Below, one piece after another: positions 42,152-51,038 of a DNA stretch of 64,000 bases. The translations under genes and the position numbers were made by a program. The notes beneath the pieces were generated by a model. It was not told the DNA's origin. It did no database searches and was given only the letters and a program-made list of their open reading frames with translations. Numbering within the stretch: position 1 is the first letter of the stretch; each line of letters starts with the position of its first letter. The DNA comes from Acidimicrobiia bacterium (GTDB lineage Bacteria; Actinomycetota; Acidimicrobiia; Spongiisociales; UBA11373): contig CP129495.1 in assembly GCA_030584185.1 (NCBI GenBank), positions 496,001-560,000 on the forward strand, in the 5' to 3' direction.

Positions 42152-43474
42152 ATGACAAGGCCAACGCGCTTTGGGGCAGTCGTGGTGTTCGCGACGTTGC
42201 TGGTCGCGGCGAGTGCCTGTGGAGGGACTGGGGGGGCCGTCCCAACGGGTGCGGTGGATTCCAGCGACACTAGAGCGTCCGTTGAGACCACACAGACGAG
42301 CTTCCCGGCCCCCTCATGTCGAATGATGTACCGCATCCCCGTTCCTGAGGCAGGTTTTCGCGTCGCCGGCAGTACCGTCTGGTTCGCCGGCTGGGACGAA
42401 GTTGGCGCGATCAACGCGGAAACGGGGGCCTTCACCTTCACATCGGAGGCCGCTGACGTGCGGTTTCTTGCTGCGACACCCAGCTTCATGCTGATCAACA
42501 TGGCTGGCAGTTTCGCGGCTGTTGACATGGCGGGTCGGATATTCGGGAGTTCCCAGTCCTCAGTCGGTACCGACGTACGGTATGTCGCCACCCTTGACGA
42601 TGAGCGAGTCATGGTCTTTTACCCCGGGGACCTCTACTTCTTAGGCGACCGGGCTGGCAACGTCTCAGTCGCTTCATTCGATGGTGTCGCGGTCACTGTC
42701 ACCCCCTTGGAGTCGACTCGGTACGGCTCACCGTATCTCTCGCTGTACGTCGCTGAAATGGCGGACGGCACCGACCGGCTCGTCGATCTCCGGAGTGGCG
42801 AGATGGTCGGACTGCCGGAGGGAGCGGGTGCCGATGTTGAGTTCTTCAGGGGCGTCGATGGAGCTGTCTGGGCGTTGGAGGCAGGCGCGGCATCACGGTT
42901 GTGGCGCCTGTCAGGAAGTCGGTGGATGGGCCCAGCCGTGGTCGAGGGGTTGCACACCTACCTCGTGTTCGGAGCCGGTGGGTTGGTGGGCCTGGTCGGC
43001 GACATGTCCGAACCTCTTATGGCGATCTACGAGATTCGTGAGAACACCCTCGTTCTCCGGAATCGCGTGCAGTCACCGCAGGAGTACGTCGGCTGGGGGG
43101 ACTTCCATGTGCTCGCCAACGGCGACTTGGCTGGTAGTGTCGGAAGCGCGTTTGTGATAATCGATTCCCAGACCGCCGTCGGGCGAGTCATACCGGTGCC
43201 CGGTGTTCCAGTCGACCGCGGTCACCTCCATCCCTGGGTGTACGACTCATCCGCCAATGTCGCCTGGGTGGCGTACGGGGCGGACTTGGATGAGGGTGAG
43301 ACCTGGGGTGGCGTATACGTGATTGACTTCAACACAGGACTAGTCGCCCAAGTCGACCACGGGGGCGGCAGGGTGTGGGATGTCGCTGGCACTGATGACA
43401 GCGGCAGATATTTCGTCGTGTCATCTGACCCAGACTCCCACTGGTTGTCTGCGTTGACGTGCCGTCCTGCTTAA
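42152..43474 (+). CDS. Secreted lipoprotein with repeat-rich beta domain
   Basis: 440 aa. Signal peptide and lipobox VAASAC (Cys about 22), a Thr/Ser-rich linker, then about 380 residues of short beta-type repeats (VAGSTVWFAGWDEVGAINAETG; FLAATPSFMLINMAG; YVATLDDERVMVF) suggesting a beta-propeller. Function unknown. ATG 42152 is chosen; a TTG 21 bp upstream is in frame. It sits between the two direct IS3 copies, so it may have travelled with them. Confidence 0.7.
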   Translation: MTRPTRFGAVVVFATLLVAASACGGTGGAVPTGAVDSSDTRASVETTQTSFPAPSCRMMYRIPVPEAGFRVAGSTVWFAGWDEVGAINAETGAFTFTSEAADVRFLAATPSFMLINMAGSFAAVDMAGRIFGSSQSSVGTDVRYVATLDDERVMVFYPGDLYFLGDRAGNVSVASFDGVAVTVTPLESTRYGSPYLSLYVAEMADGTDRLVDLRSGEMVGLPEGAGADVEFFRGVDGAVWALEAGAASRLWRLSGSRWMGPAVVEGLHTYLVFGAGGLVGLVGDMSEPLMAIYEIRENTLVLRNRVQSPQEYVGWGDFHVLANGDLAGSVGSAFVIIDSQTAVGRVIPVPGVPVDRGHLHPWVYDSSANVAWVAYGADLDEGETWGGVYVIDFNTGLVAQVDHGGGRVWDVAGTDDSGRYFVVSSDPDSHWLSALTCRPA

Positions 43475-43913
43475 GCGGGCCGCTCGGTGGGCCTGTTCTA
43501 TCGGCATGCTGACACACGATGCACTCATAACCTGACGTCTACCGTCGATCCTCACCAACGCGAAGTATGTGGTGTGCCCGGGGCGGCGAGATCCCCTATG
43601 GGGGAGCGGAGACGACTCATCGGATCCTTGGGCGGTCCGGGGCGCAGTGCCTCCGGCGGTACTCCCCTGTCGTACGCAGTTGGGCAACCATGAAGCTTCC
43701 TGCGCTTCTCGCCGCCGCATGGGCCGACGGAGCCGTGGATCGCTGAGCATACGGGTTACCTCTTTACTTGAGTATGCAACGAAACTCGTCACGGTGCGTC
43801 GAGGGGGTCCGGCGAGGTCGGGGTGGGGATGGGTGTGGGGTGGTCTTTGGGGGCGGGGGTGACGAGGTGGCATAGGGGCCCCGCCCGGTCTTCCGGGTGG
43901 GGGGCTGCCGAGG
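43475..43913. other. Intergenic stretch before IS3 copy B with a strong hairpin
   Basis: 439 bp, no credible gene; short ORFs lack ribosome sites. The right part is very G-rich. A 10-bp stem CCCCGCCCGG/CCGGGTGGGG (43879-43888 and 43893-43902, loop TCTT) could end transcription or block read-through into the IS; no T run follows. The last four bases GAGG are the target duplication of copy B. Confidence 0.5.
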
Positions 43914-43963
43914 TGAACCTCCCCGGGTTTCTTGGAGGCTCCGACCTTTGGGAGGATGGAGCC

Positions 43964-44232
43964 ATGACACGGAGACAGCAGGGGAAGTATCCGAACGAGG
44001 TGCGCCGTCGGACGGTGCGTCTGGTGTTGGAGCATCGTGACGAGTACGCCTCGGAGTGGGCGGCGATCACGTCGATAGCGGCCAAGTCGGGGATGACGGC
44101 TGAGACGTTGCGCAAGTGGGTGCGCCAGGCCGAGGTCGATGAGGGCCGGCGGCCGGGGGTGACGTCGGAGGAGTCGGTGCGGGTCCGGGAGCTGCAGCGC
44201 GAGAACCGGGAGCTGCGTCGGGCGAATGAGAT
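43964..44232 (+). pseudogene. IS3 OrfA, copy B, interrupted by IS30
   Basis: N-terminal 89 codons of orfA (to RRANE), then the IS30 insertion. The missing 3' end (ILKAASAFFAAELDRPQQR) follows at 45468-45526. The reading frame into the IS30 end adds foreign residues. OrfB downstream is intact, but its partner is lost, so copy B probably depends on copy A for movement. Confidence 0.9.
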
Positions 44233-45467
44233 GGCGATTTCAACCGGTGGCCGCAACGAGCTCTGCGAGTTTCTCCAATGGTGTCATATAGCCGAGTGTC
44301 TTGCGCGGGCGACCGTTGAGGCTGCGCTGGATCCGGCGTAGATCGGTGGCGCTGGACTTCGAGAGGTCGGTCCCCTTCGGAAGGTATTGGCGCAGCAGTC
44401 CGTTGGTGTTCTCGTTCGATCCGCGCTGCCATGGCGAGTGGGGGTCGCAGAAGTAGATCGGGATATCGGTAGCGACGGTGAAGTCGACGTGGTCGGCCAT
44501 CTCGGCTCCCTGGTCCCAGGTGATGGAGCGCCACAGCTCCTTGGGCAGGGACCTGATCGCCTTACGCATGGCGGCGTCGACGGCTTCGGCCGAGCGGTCG
44601 CCCTTCAGATCCAGCAGGAGCAGGAACCGGGTCGTTCGCTCTACCAGTGTCCCCACGGCGCTTCGACTGCGCTCACCGAGGATGATGTCGCCCTCCCAGT
44701 GACCCGGAACTGCACGGTCGTCGGCCTCGGCCGGGCGCTCGGAGATCATGACCATGCTCGGCAGGCGTCCCCGCTTCTCCACATGGCCCCGAGGGCGCCG
44801 GGTGGTGCGTCCCGAACGCAGGCACCGGGCCAGCTCCCGGCGCAGCTCGCCGCGTCCCTGCACGAAGAGCGACTGGTAGATCGTTTCGTGGCTCACCCGC
44901 ATCTCCGGGTCGTCGGGATAGTCCAACGGTAAGCGCCGGGAGATCTCCTGTGGCGACCACAACTGCTCGAGGCGCCGGGAGACCTCCCGCAGGAGCCTGC
45001 CCCGCCGCAGCTTGCAGGGCTTGGGACGTCGGGCCTGTCCGCGGGCACGCTCATGGGCGTGCCAGGCCGAGTAGCGCTCCCGGCCACCGTTGGCCTTCAC
45101 CTCCCGGGTAACCGTCGACGGCGAACGCGCCAGAACCCGGGCGATCGCGCTCAGCGACTCACCACGGCCGATGCCGAGGAGGATCCGCTCACGCTCGCGG
45201 ATCGTGAGACCCCCCGACCGCGGCTCCCAGCCAAACGGGGCCGCCCCTCCATGCCTTCCGTCGCGCACCATCAAGCCGACCATGGGCGCGGTGCAACCGA
45301 TCTCCCTGGCGATATCGACGAGCCGCCAACCGCGTGCTCGTAGCCGGAAGGCAAGCTGCTTCTGCTCGGCGCTCAGGTGTCCGTGCCGTCCCTGCATCAA
45401 CGACCTCCCGTGATCGGCTCTCGCTCATCTCACAGGACCCGTTGCGCTCACCGGTTGAAATCGCCGA
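44233..45467 (-). mobile_element. IS30-family element inserted in IS3 copy B
   Basis: Inverted ends GGCGATTTCAACCGGTG (44233-44249) and CACCGGTTGAAATCGCC (45451-45467), perfect over 17 bp and continuing with mismatches. A 3-bp duplication GAT (44230-44232 and 45468-45470) flanks it, as expected for IS30. It points opposite to the IS3. Confidence 0.95.
44240..45397 (-). CDS. IS30-family transposase
   Basis: 385 aa. N-terminal HTH domains (LSAEQKQLAFRLRARGW; ISAIARVLARSPSTVTREV-type text SLSAIARVLARSPSTVTREV) and a C-terminal rve/DDE core with GHWEGDIILGE (Asp), SITWDQGAEMADH (Asp) and SPWQRGSNENTNGLLRQYLP (Glu). ATG 45397 follows GGAGGTCG; looks intact and recent. Confidence 0.94.
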   Translation of the reverse strand: MQGRHGHLSAEQKQLAFRLRARGWRLVDIAREIGCTAPMVGLMVRDGRHGGAAPFGWEPRSGGLTIRERERILLGIGRGESLSAIARVLARSPSTVTREVKANGGRERYSAWHAHERARGQARRPKPCKLRRGRLLREVSRRLEQLWSPQEISRRLPLDYPDDPEMRVSHETIYQSLFVQGRGELRRELARCLRSGRTTRRPRGHVEKRGRLPSMVMISERPAEADDRAVPGHWEGDIILGERSRSAVGTLVERTTRFLLLLDLKGDRSAEAVDAAMRKAIRSLPKELWRSITWDQGAEMADHVDFTVATDIPIYFCDPHSPWQRGSNENTNGLLRQYLPKGTDLSKSSATDLRRIQRSLNGRPRKTLGYMTPLEKLAELVAATG

Positions 45468-45522
45468 TCCTCAAGGCGGCGTCGGCTTTCTTCGCGGCGG
45501 AGCTCGACCGCCCACAGCAGAG

Positions 45523-46434
45523 ATGATCGTTTTCATCGACGCTCACAAGGAACGTCGCACTGAGGGTCTTGTTTGGGGAGTCGAGCCGATCTGCGCGGTG
45601 TTGCCGATCGCTTCTCAGACCTACTACGCGGCCCGGTCCCGGTCGGCTTCGGCGAGACGGCTGCGCGACGAGGCCCTCGAGGCCGAGGTGCTGCGGGTAT
45701 GGGAGCAGAACTACTCGGTGTATGGGGCTCCGAAGATCTGGGCGCAGCTGAACCGAGAAGGCATCATCGTGGCCCGCTGCACGGTGGAGCGTCTCATGCG
45801 CCAGCTGGGTATCCGCGGCGCCATTCGTGGCGGAGGACCCCGGACCACGAGAAGCGACCCGGCCGATGAGCGTCCCGCCGACCTGGTGGATCGGGACTTC
45901 ACCGCCGAGGCTCCCGACACCAAGTGGGTGGCGGACTTCACCTATGTGCGTACCCGTTCAGGGTTCGTGTATGCGGCGTTTGTCATCGACTGCTACGCAC
46001 GAGCCATCGTGGGCTGGAACGTGGCCCGGCGCATGACCACCGACCTGGTACTCACCGCACTCGAACAGGCCATCTGGGACCGACTCGGAGCCGGCGTCGT
46101 GGCCGGTCTCGTCTGCCACACCGACGCCGGGGCGCAGTACTTGTCGATTCGTCACACCGAACGACTCGCTCAAGCCGGCATCGACCCGTCGGTGGGATCC
46201 ATCGGCGACAGCTATGACAATGCCCTGGCGGAATCGATCATCGGGCTCTACAAGACCGAACTCGTCTCGAACCTAGGACCCTGGCACGGCTGCGACGATC
46301 TCGAACTCGAAACCCTGCTCTGGGTCGACTGGTGGAACCACCGCCGGCTCATGGGCACCACCACCCCAACCGAGAAGGAGGCCACCTACTACCTTCAGAA
46401 CACCACCACCGAATCGATGACACTCAAGACATGA
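45523..46434 (+). CDS. IS3-family transposase OrfB, copy B
   Basis: 303 aa, same protein sequence as the copy A OrfB at 41171, with the same DDE residues. Intact although its orfA is broken. The near identity of the two copies shows recent duplication within the element. Confidence 0.93.
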   Translation: MIVFIDAHKERRTEGLVWGVEPICAVLPIASQTYYAARSRSASARRLRDEALEAEVLRVWEQNYSVYGAPKIWAQLNREGIIVARCTVERLMRQLGIRGAIRGGGPRTTRSDPADERPADLVDRDFTAEAPDTKWVADFTYVRTRSGFVYAAFVIDCYARAIVGWNVARRMTTDLVLTALEQAIWDRLGAGVVAGLVCHTDAGAQYLSIRHTERLAQAGIDPSVGSIGDSYDNALAESIIGLYKTELVSNLGPWHGCDDLELETLLWVDWWNHRRLMGTTTPTEKEATYYLQNTTTESMTLKT

Positions 46435-46514
46435 AGCCTCTACCGAACCCGGGGAGGTTCAGAGGGCGATTGCGTCAGGACTTGCGCGGGTCCTTTGATT
46501 GGAGACCTGTCCAG

Positions 46515-46967
46515 CTAAGTGATCTGCGATCTCGGGATCAGGAGCACCCGGCCGTCCACCCACCCGTCCTTGTTCTCGTCCTCTGTTGAAACCACTCTCG
46601 CCCATAGTGCGGCGACCTCAAGGACGCGAACCGTGTCGCCTCCCTGGAAACTCGCGGTCGAGGACAGGTTGGGGTCGGGGTCCGCTCTAATGGTCAAGCC
46701 CCCCTTGGGCACGAAGACAACCTGGCCAACTTGCGGGTTCCCGGGCTGAGGGCGGTTCTTGCGCGAGCTGGTAAAAAGCCACGTCGTGAGAATCGACAAG
46801 CCAATGTTGACCCCACCTGCGAGTGCCCAGAAATTGTCAAGGTCTTTCTGTGTCCTGAACGTCTGGTTGGGAAACAAGACCAAATCGAAAAAGAGAGCGA
46901 CCGCCATTGCGGTCGCAATGAAGACGACAATGGCCATCAAGTGCCTCCCGTGTGCCTGCGTGTCCAT
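46515..46967 (-). CDS. Membrane protein with SH3-like extracytoplasmic domain
   Basis: 150 aa. Two predicted membrane helices (MAIVVFIATAMAVALFFDLV, about 11-30; LAGGVNIGLSILTTWLFTS, about 48-66), then a domain of SH3b type (VPKGGLTIRADPDPNLSSTA, GDTVRVLEVAALWARVVST) at about 85-145. Bacterial SH3 domains bind cell-wall peptides. The ATG at 46937 is an equally good start. Confidence 0.65.
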   Translation of the reverse strand: MDTQAHGRHLMAIVVFIATAMAVALFFDLVLFPNQTFRTQKDLDNFWALAGGVNIGLSILTTWLFTSSRKNRPQPGNPQVGQVVFVPKGGLTIRADPDPNLSSTASFQGGDTVRVLEVAALWARVVSTEDENKDGWVDGRVLLIPRSQIT

Positions 46968-47051
46968 CGGAGACTACGCCGTTAGGCGCTGAACTTGCCT
47001 TGAAATGGTGGACACGGGATTCTGGTCGCCTGACCAGAGAGGAGCCCGTGT

Positions 47052-47775
47052 ATGAGTCGTCCGTCGAAGAATCCGCCTGAGTCTCGCGCTGAGGCGATGG
47101 AGCTGGTGGAACGTCTGGTCGGCCTCGGGCGGAGGTGGCTAGGAGTCTGGGGAACAGCGATAACACGCTGCGGAACTGGATCCAGGCCGATCGTGATGCC
47201 CGCACCCGTGCCGAGGACCCTGATGGGTTGTCTGAGACTGAACGCGCCGAGTTGGCGCGGTTGCGGCGGGAGAACGCCGGTTTGCGGGCGGATCGCGAGA
47301 TCCTGCGTAAGGCGGCAGCGCTTTTCGCCCCGGAAGACGACACGGTGAGCCGCTTTGGTGTTGTCGATGAGCTTCGGGCCACCTATGAGGTGAAGCGGTT
47401 GTGTCGGGTGCTCGAGGTGTCACGGTCGGGCTATTACGCCTGGCGGTCGCGGAGTCCCTCGGCCCGGGCGGTGGCCAATGAGGCGCCGTTGGGTGAGATC
47501 CGTCGGATCCACGCCGAGTCTCGGGGTACCTATGGGTCGCCCCGGATCTTGGGCCAGTTGCAGCGTCGCGGTGTGGGGGCAAGTAGGGGTCGAGTGGCAC
47601 GGTTGATGGGCCGAAATGGCCTGATGAGGGCTCAATCCCGCAAGAAGTGGCGGCGAGGTCGTCGTGATATCGCCCCGGCTCCTGACCTGTTGGCGCGGGA
47701 CTTCGCTGCTGATCGCCCCCCAACCAACGGTGGGTGGCAGACATCGTTCAGTTCCTCACCACCGAGGTTCCCTAG
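47052..47775 (+). pseudogene. Degenerate IS3-family transposase genes
   Basis: Remnant of another IS3 type. OrfA begins MSRPSKNPPESRAEAMELVERL and shifts frame near 47130 to continue as GNSDNTLRNWIQADRDAR and RLRRENAGLRADREILRKAAALFA. OrfB follows (VDELRATYEVKRLCRVLEVS, SRGTYGSPRILGQL) but shifts frame again at RPPTN/RWVADI and stops at 47775, before the second catalytic Asp. Not functional. Confidence 0.85.
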
Positions 47776-47810
47776 CCGCAGCCGCGACAGGTAACCGAGT
47801 TCGGGCCCGG

Positions 47811-49200
47811 GGGGGTGTTGAATCGTTTGTGTGAGGTGTTTGTCCCAGCAACCCTGATCCCGGTTGGGGTCGGAGATAGGAGGCACCCGCATGACTGCTG
47901 AGAGTGACATGGGCCGGCGGGATCCGGAGGACCCGGTGATTGACGACGCGATGGTGGATCGGCTGATGGCCCGGGTTGACGCCGAGGGTCTGGAGCTTCT
48001 TGGTCCCGACGGGGTGTTGACCGAGTTGACGTCTCGGATCATGAACCGGGCCCTGGAGGTGGAGATGGCCGGGCATCTCGGCTATGAGAAGGGTGATCCG
48101 GCGGGGTGGGGGTCGGGCAACAATCGCAACGGGTCATATCCCAAGACGGTGCTGACCGACGCCGGCGGGATCCCTATCGAGGTGCCCCGGGATCGGGAGG
48201 GCACCTTCGTCCCGGCGTTGGTGCCGAAGCGGCAGCGACGGATCGCCGGGTTCAACGACTTGGTGGTCGGACTGGTGGCCCGGGGGATGACGGTGCGTGA
48301 CGTCCAGACCCATATCGCCGAGGTGTATCAGGTGGAGATCTCTGCGGAGCTGGTCTCTCGGATCACCGACGCCATCCTGCCCGAGCTGAGGGAATGGCAG
48401 TCACGGCCCCTCGACCCGGTGTATCCGATCCTGTATCTCGACGCCATCGTGGTCAAGGTCCGTACCGACGGCCACGTCCGTAACCGCCCGGTCTATGTCG
48501 CTTTGGGTGTCGATCTAGACGGCCGCAAACATGTGCTGGGCCTGTGGCTCGGAGCCGGCGACGAAGGTGCCAGGTTCTGGCTGGGGGTGCTCACCGAGCT
48601 GCGTAACCGGGGCGTCTCAGACGTGCTGGTGGCCTGCTGCGACGGACTCAGCGGGTTCGGTGACGCCATCGAGGCGGTCTGGCCCCAGACGGTGGTCCAA
48701 ACCTGTGTGGTGCATCTGATCCGCAACTCGATCCGCTACTGCTCGTGGAAAGACCGCAAGCAGGTGACCGCGGCGCTGCGGCCGATCTACCAGGCACCCA
48801 CCAGAGACGCCGCCGCCGCCGCTCTCGAGGGCTTCGCCGCCGAATGGGGGCAGCGGTATCCGGCGATCGTCGACCTGTGGAGACGAAACTGGGAACGGTT
48901 CACCCCGTTCCTCGACTTCGACCCGGCCATCCGCAAGATCATCTACACCACCAACGCCATCGAATCGTTGAACTACCAGCTGCGCAAGATCACAAAGACC
49001 CGCGGCCATTTCCCCACCGACGAGTCGGCGTTGAAGATCCTCTACCTGGGCATCCGAAACATCGGCCACGACAGGGGGGGTGCACTCGGCACCGGCACCC
49101 ACGGATGGAAACAAGCACTCAACGCATTCGCCGTCGCCTTCCCCGGACGGCTCCAAACCCGATGAACCAGCAACCTCACACAAACAACTTGACAGGCCCC
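47811..49200 (+). mobile_element. IS256-family element
   Basis: Imperfect inverted ends sharing GTTTGTGTGAGGT (47825-47837 and inverted at 49173-49185) and outer G-runs. GGCCCGG flanks both sides (47804-47810 and 49201-49207) and may be the target duplication. Exact borders are uncertain by a few bases. Confidence 0.75.
47891..49165 (+). CDS. IS256-family (mutator-type) transposase
   Basis: 424 aa. RIMNRALEVEMAGHLGYEKGD near the start, YLDAIVVKVRTDGHV (first Asp), VACCDGLSGFGDAIEAVWPQ (second Asp, with the C-D-G-L-x-G motif), TCVVHLIRNSIRY and IYTTNAIESLNYQLRK (Glu). AGGAGG lies 7 bp before ATG 47891. Full length, so probably active. Confidence 0.94.
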   Translation: MTAESDMGRRDPEDPVIDDAMVDRLMARVDAEGLELLGPDGVLTELTSRIMNRALEVEMAGHLGYEKGDPAGWGSGNNRNGSYPKTVLTDAGGIPIEVPRDREGTFVPALVPKRQRRIAGFNDLVVGLVARGMTVRDVQTHIAEVYQVEISAELVSRITDAILPELREWQSRPLDPVYPILYLDAIVVKVRTDGHVRNRPVYVALGVDLDGRKHVLGLWLGAGDEGARFWLGVLTELRNRGVSDVLVACCDGLSGFGDAIEAVWPQTVVQTCVVHLIRNSIRYCSWKDRKQVTAALRPIYQAPTRDAAAAALEGFAAEWGQRYPAIVDLWRRNWERFTPFLDFDPAIRKIIYTTNAIESLNYQLRKITKTRGHFPTDESALKILYLGIRNIGHDRGGALGTGTHGWKQALNAFAVAFPGRLQTR

Positions 49201-49210
49201 GGCCCGGCGA

Positions 49211-49498
49211 TCACCGCTGGGTGGGTGGCAACTCGTCCCTGGCTTCGGCCTCCCAGTGGAGGTGCTCTGCGTGTTCAATTATCCAACCGCTCCAATGAAA
49301 GATCAAGAAGAAGCCGAGGAAACCAAGAAGCGTTTGTCCTAGCGGCTCACTCCAGACCGGGGTTCCAGGTGGGTTGTCTGACCACGCGTACCCAAACAAC
49401 GCCAACCCGCACGAGACAATCCCCAAACCTTTCAGCAACCAGCCGAGAACCACCAGCAGTCGGTGCCTAAGACGCACGTTGATCCCTCTTGGCCACAC
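49211..49498 (-). CDS. Small membrane protein, unknown
   Basis: 95 aa with two hydrophobic helices (LLVVLGWLLKGLGIVSCGLALFGYAW and LGQTLLGFLGFFLIFHWSGWII) and a charged tail. GTG 49498 gives the longest form; GTG 49477, overlapping the stop of the 50-aa ORF, is another. No family recognised. Confidence 0.5.
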   Translation of the reverse strand: MWPRGINVRLRHRLLVVLGWLLKGLGIVSCGLALFGYAWSDNPPGTPVWSEPLGQTLLGFLGFFLIFHWSGWIIEHAEHLHWEAEARDELPPTQR

Positions 49499-49619
49499 CC
49501 TTCGGACCCCGATGCTCCACAGCTTCGCACACCTCTTTGAACCTCGCCCTTATCGACTCGACAGACCGTGCGAACATAACCCGAAGATCAAGCGACTTTC
49601 GGCTCATCGACACCCCCAT
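49467..49619 (-). CDS. 50-aa ORF, unknown
   Basis: Starts MGVSMSRKSLDLRVMFARSVES and contains one amphipathic helix (RARFKEVCEAVEHRG). Overlaps the start of the small membrane gene. Supported only by start, length and coupling. Confidence 0.4.
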   Translation of the reverse strand: MGVSMSRKSLDLRVMFARSVESIRARFKEVCEAVEHRGPKGVAKRDQRAS

Positions 49620-49645
49620 GTCACTCGCGAGGCAGCCATTCCGCG

Positions 49646-49846
49646 TCAACGCCGAATGTTGTAGATGGTCTGGCGAGAGACGCCAGCGGCTCTCGCGATG
49701 GCAGCAATGGCATAGCCGGCCGCGTGGGCTTCTCGGATCAAGTCGTTCCGCAGGTTCGCTACCGCCGTCAGCCGATCGGGATCTAGCAGGTCCCCCAGGA
49801 TCGCGAGTCGAGCCATCACATCGAGGCGCAGCCGTCCACTTCTCAC
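49646..49846 (-). CDS. Small HTH protein downstream of the hsdM remnant
   Basis: 66 aa. LTAVANLRNDLIREAHAAGYAIAAIARAAGVSRQTIYNI is a resolvase/Fis-like HTH. GTG start overlaps the stop of the HsdM-like fragment (GTGA). In actinobacterial type I restriction loci a small HTH gene after hsdM is common, so it was probably part of the old operon. Confidence 0.65.
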   Translation of the reverse strand: MRSGRLRLDVMARLAILGDLLDPDRLTAVANLRNDLIREAHAAGYAIAAIARAAGVSRQTIYNIRR

Positions 49847-50420
49847 TGCTCGTCCCCCTCCTCGAGCGCGTCGGCGATGGCGGCGAACTCGGCCAGGGCT
49901 GCCTCCAGGTCTTCGACGATCTCGGCTGCGATGACACCCGGCAGCGGCAGATTGGCTGTGTCCTCGAGGGACTCGTCGCGTAGCCACAAGATGTCGAGGC
50001 TGGCCTTGTCTCGGGCCGGTGAAAGGTGTAGACGCGACGGTTCTTCGGATCCGGGTCCAAGCCGTTGGCGAAGCGGGTCTCGACCCCTGTCGACTCATAC
50101 CCGAATGGCAGCGGACGGATCGGCGCCGGGTACATTTCAGGTAGTCCCTCCCGATACTTGTCGGTCTGGAACACCACCCCGGTGAGCGTATGCCCCACCG
50201 GCTTCGCCTCGATGGCCCCGACCGCCTCCCGGTTCACAAACAGCAGGTAGTCGGCTCGGCCGTGACCCGCCTCAAGGACCGCCTCGCGCACCGCTACGCC
50301 AGTTCCGGCTGCGAGGTTCAGGTGCGCCTGGTCCTGCACCACCCAGCCCGCCGCCAACAGCTGCTCGTCGATGTCCCGACGAGCCAACTGCTCCGCGGCG
50401 ATGTAGTCGGTGTCAGGCAT
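49843..50420 (-). pseudogene. Type I restriction locus remnant: HsdR N-terminus joined to HsdM C-terminus
   Basis: From 50420 the frame reads as the HsdR nuclease domain: RDIDEQLLAAGWVVQDQ, GRADYLLFVNREAVGAIEAKP (nuclease motif), ending VYTFHRPET near 50015. From about there another frame reads as the end of HsdM: DKASLDILWLRDESLEDTANL and EIVEDLEAALAEFAAI to the stop at 49843. Most of both genes and hsdS are missing, and the join is out of frame. It is the scar of a deletion between hsdR and hsdM sequence. Confidence 0.75.
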
Positions 50421-50564
50421 TGGTCGGGGAGGCTACCGGCCGGCGCGGGGCGGTGCCCATACCGTCAGGAAATCGTGAGGGTTTCGAAAGCCATCGGACG
50501 GGCGGGGGACCCGCCGATGGGACGCAAGCCCAAGTCGGGGCGACGCTAAGCGCCGGTTCACCGC

Positions 50565-51029
50565 CTAGCTCGACCGGCTGTACTCGACGAGGAAGTCGCG
50601 GGCCGTTCGCAGGGTCGCCTCGACCTTGTGCCCCTCTAGACATCGCCGATAGGCACCCTCTCCGTTTGCGTCCTCTCGGTCGGTTGGGGCCACGTCATCT
50701 ACACGCCGCCAAACCCACCCTCCGAAGTTCAGGGGGAAGTTCGCTGGAAGGTCGACGCCGCCGATAAGGCCGTGCATCCCGGTTAGGTCGAGATCATGCG
50801 TCAGGCGATTGCGGGCGTACCGCAGGCCGACGAGTGTCGGACCGCGCTCGTCCCCTTCCCGCCGTGCGACATAGTCGTCTCCCGAGGGTCCCTTCCAGAA
50901 GGAGTCGTTGAGCACGCAGACCCACCAGAGGGCTTCGGCGAGCGCGGCGAACGCGCGCTCATTGTGTCGAGCGGCACGCTCGAGTGCCCGATCCAAGGCC
51001 TCGAAGGCGAGAGTGCGCTTCTCTCGCAT
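50565..51029 (-). CDS. HEPN-like small protein, possible toxin
   Basis: 154 aa, all helical by appearance. The segment LRYARNRLTHDLDLTG contains R-N-x3-H, the RNase motif of HEPN domains, near residue 75. Preceded 9 bp upstream by an HTH gene on the same strand, the layout of HEPN-type toxin-antitoxin or abortive-infection pairs. Function is inferred from motif and pairing, and I cannot name the family. Confidence 0.55.
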   Translation of the reverse strand: MREKRTLAFEALDRALERAARHNERAFAALAEALWWVCVLNDSFWKGPSGDDYVARREGDERGPTLVGLRYARNRLTHDLDLTGMHGLIGGVDLPANFPLNFGGWVWRRVDDVAPTDREDANGEGAYRRCLEGHKVEATLRTARDFLVEYSRSS

Positions 51030-51038
51030 GGCTCTCCC

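Larger units (their letters stand above)
43914..46461 (+). mobile_element. IS3-family element, copy B, split by an IS30
   Basis: Ends TGAACCTCCCCGGGT (43914) and the inverted ACCCGGGGAGGTTCA (to 46461), flanked by a 4-bp duplication GAGG on both sides (43910-43913 and 46462-46465). The 1235-bp IS30 element lies inside orfA. Removing it restores an orfA like copy A. Confidence 0.92.

Noticed and set aside
43487-43693. 68-aa plus-strand ORF after the lipoprotein
   Set aside because: No ribosome site, no recognisable sequence, and it lies in a spacer before an IS.
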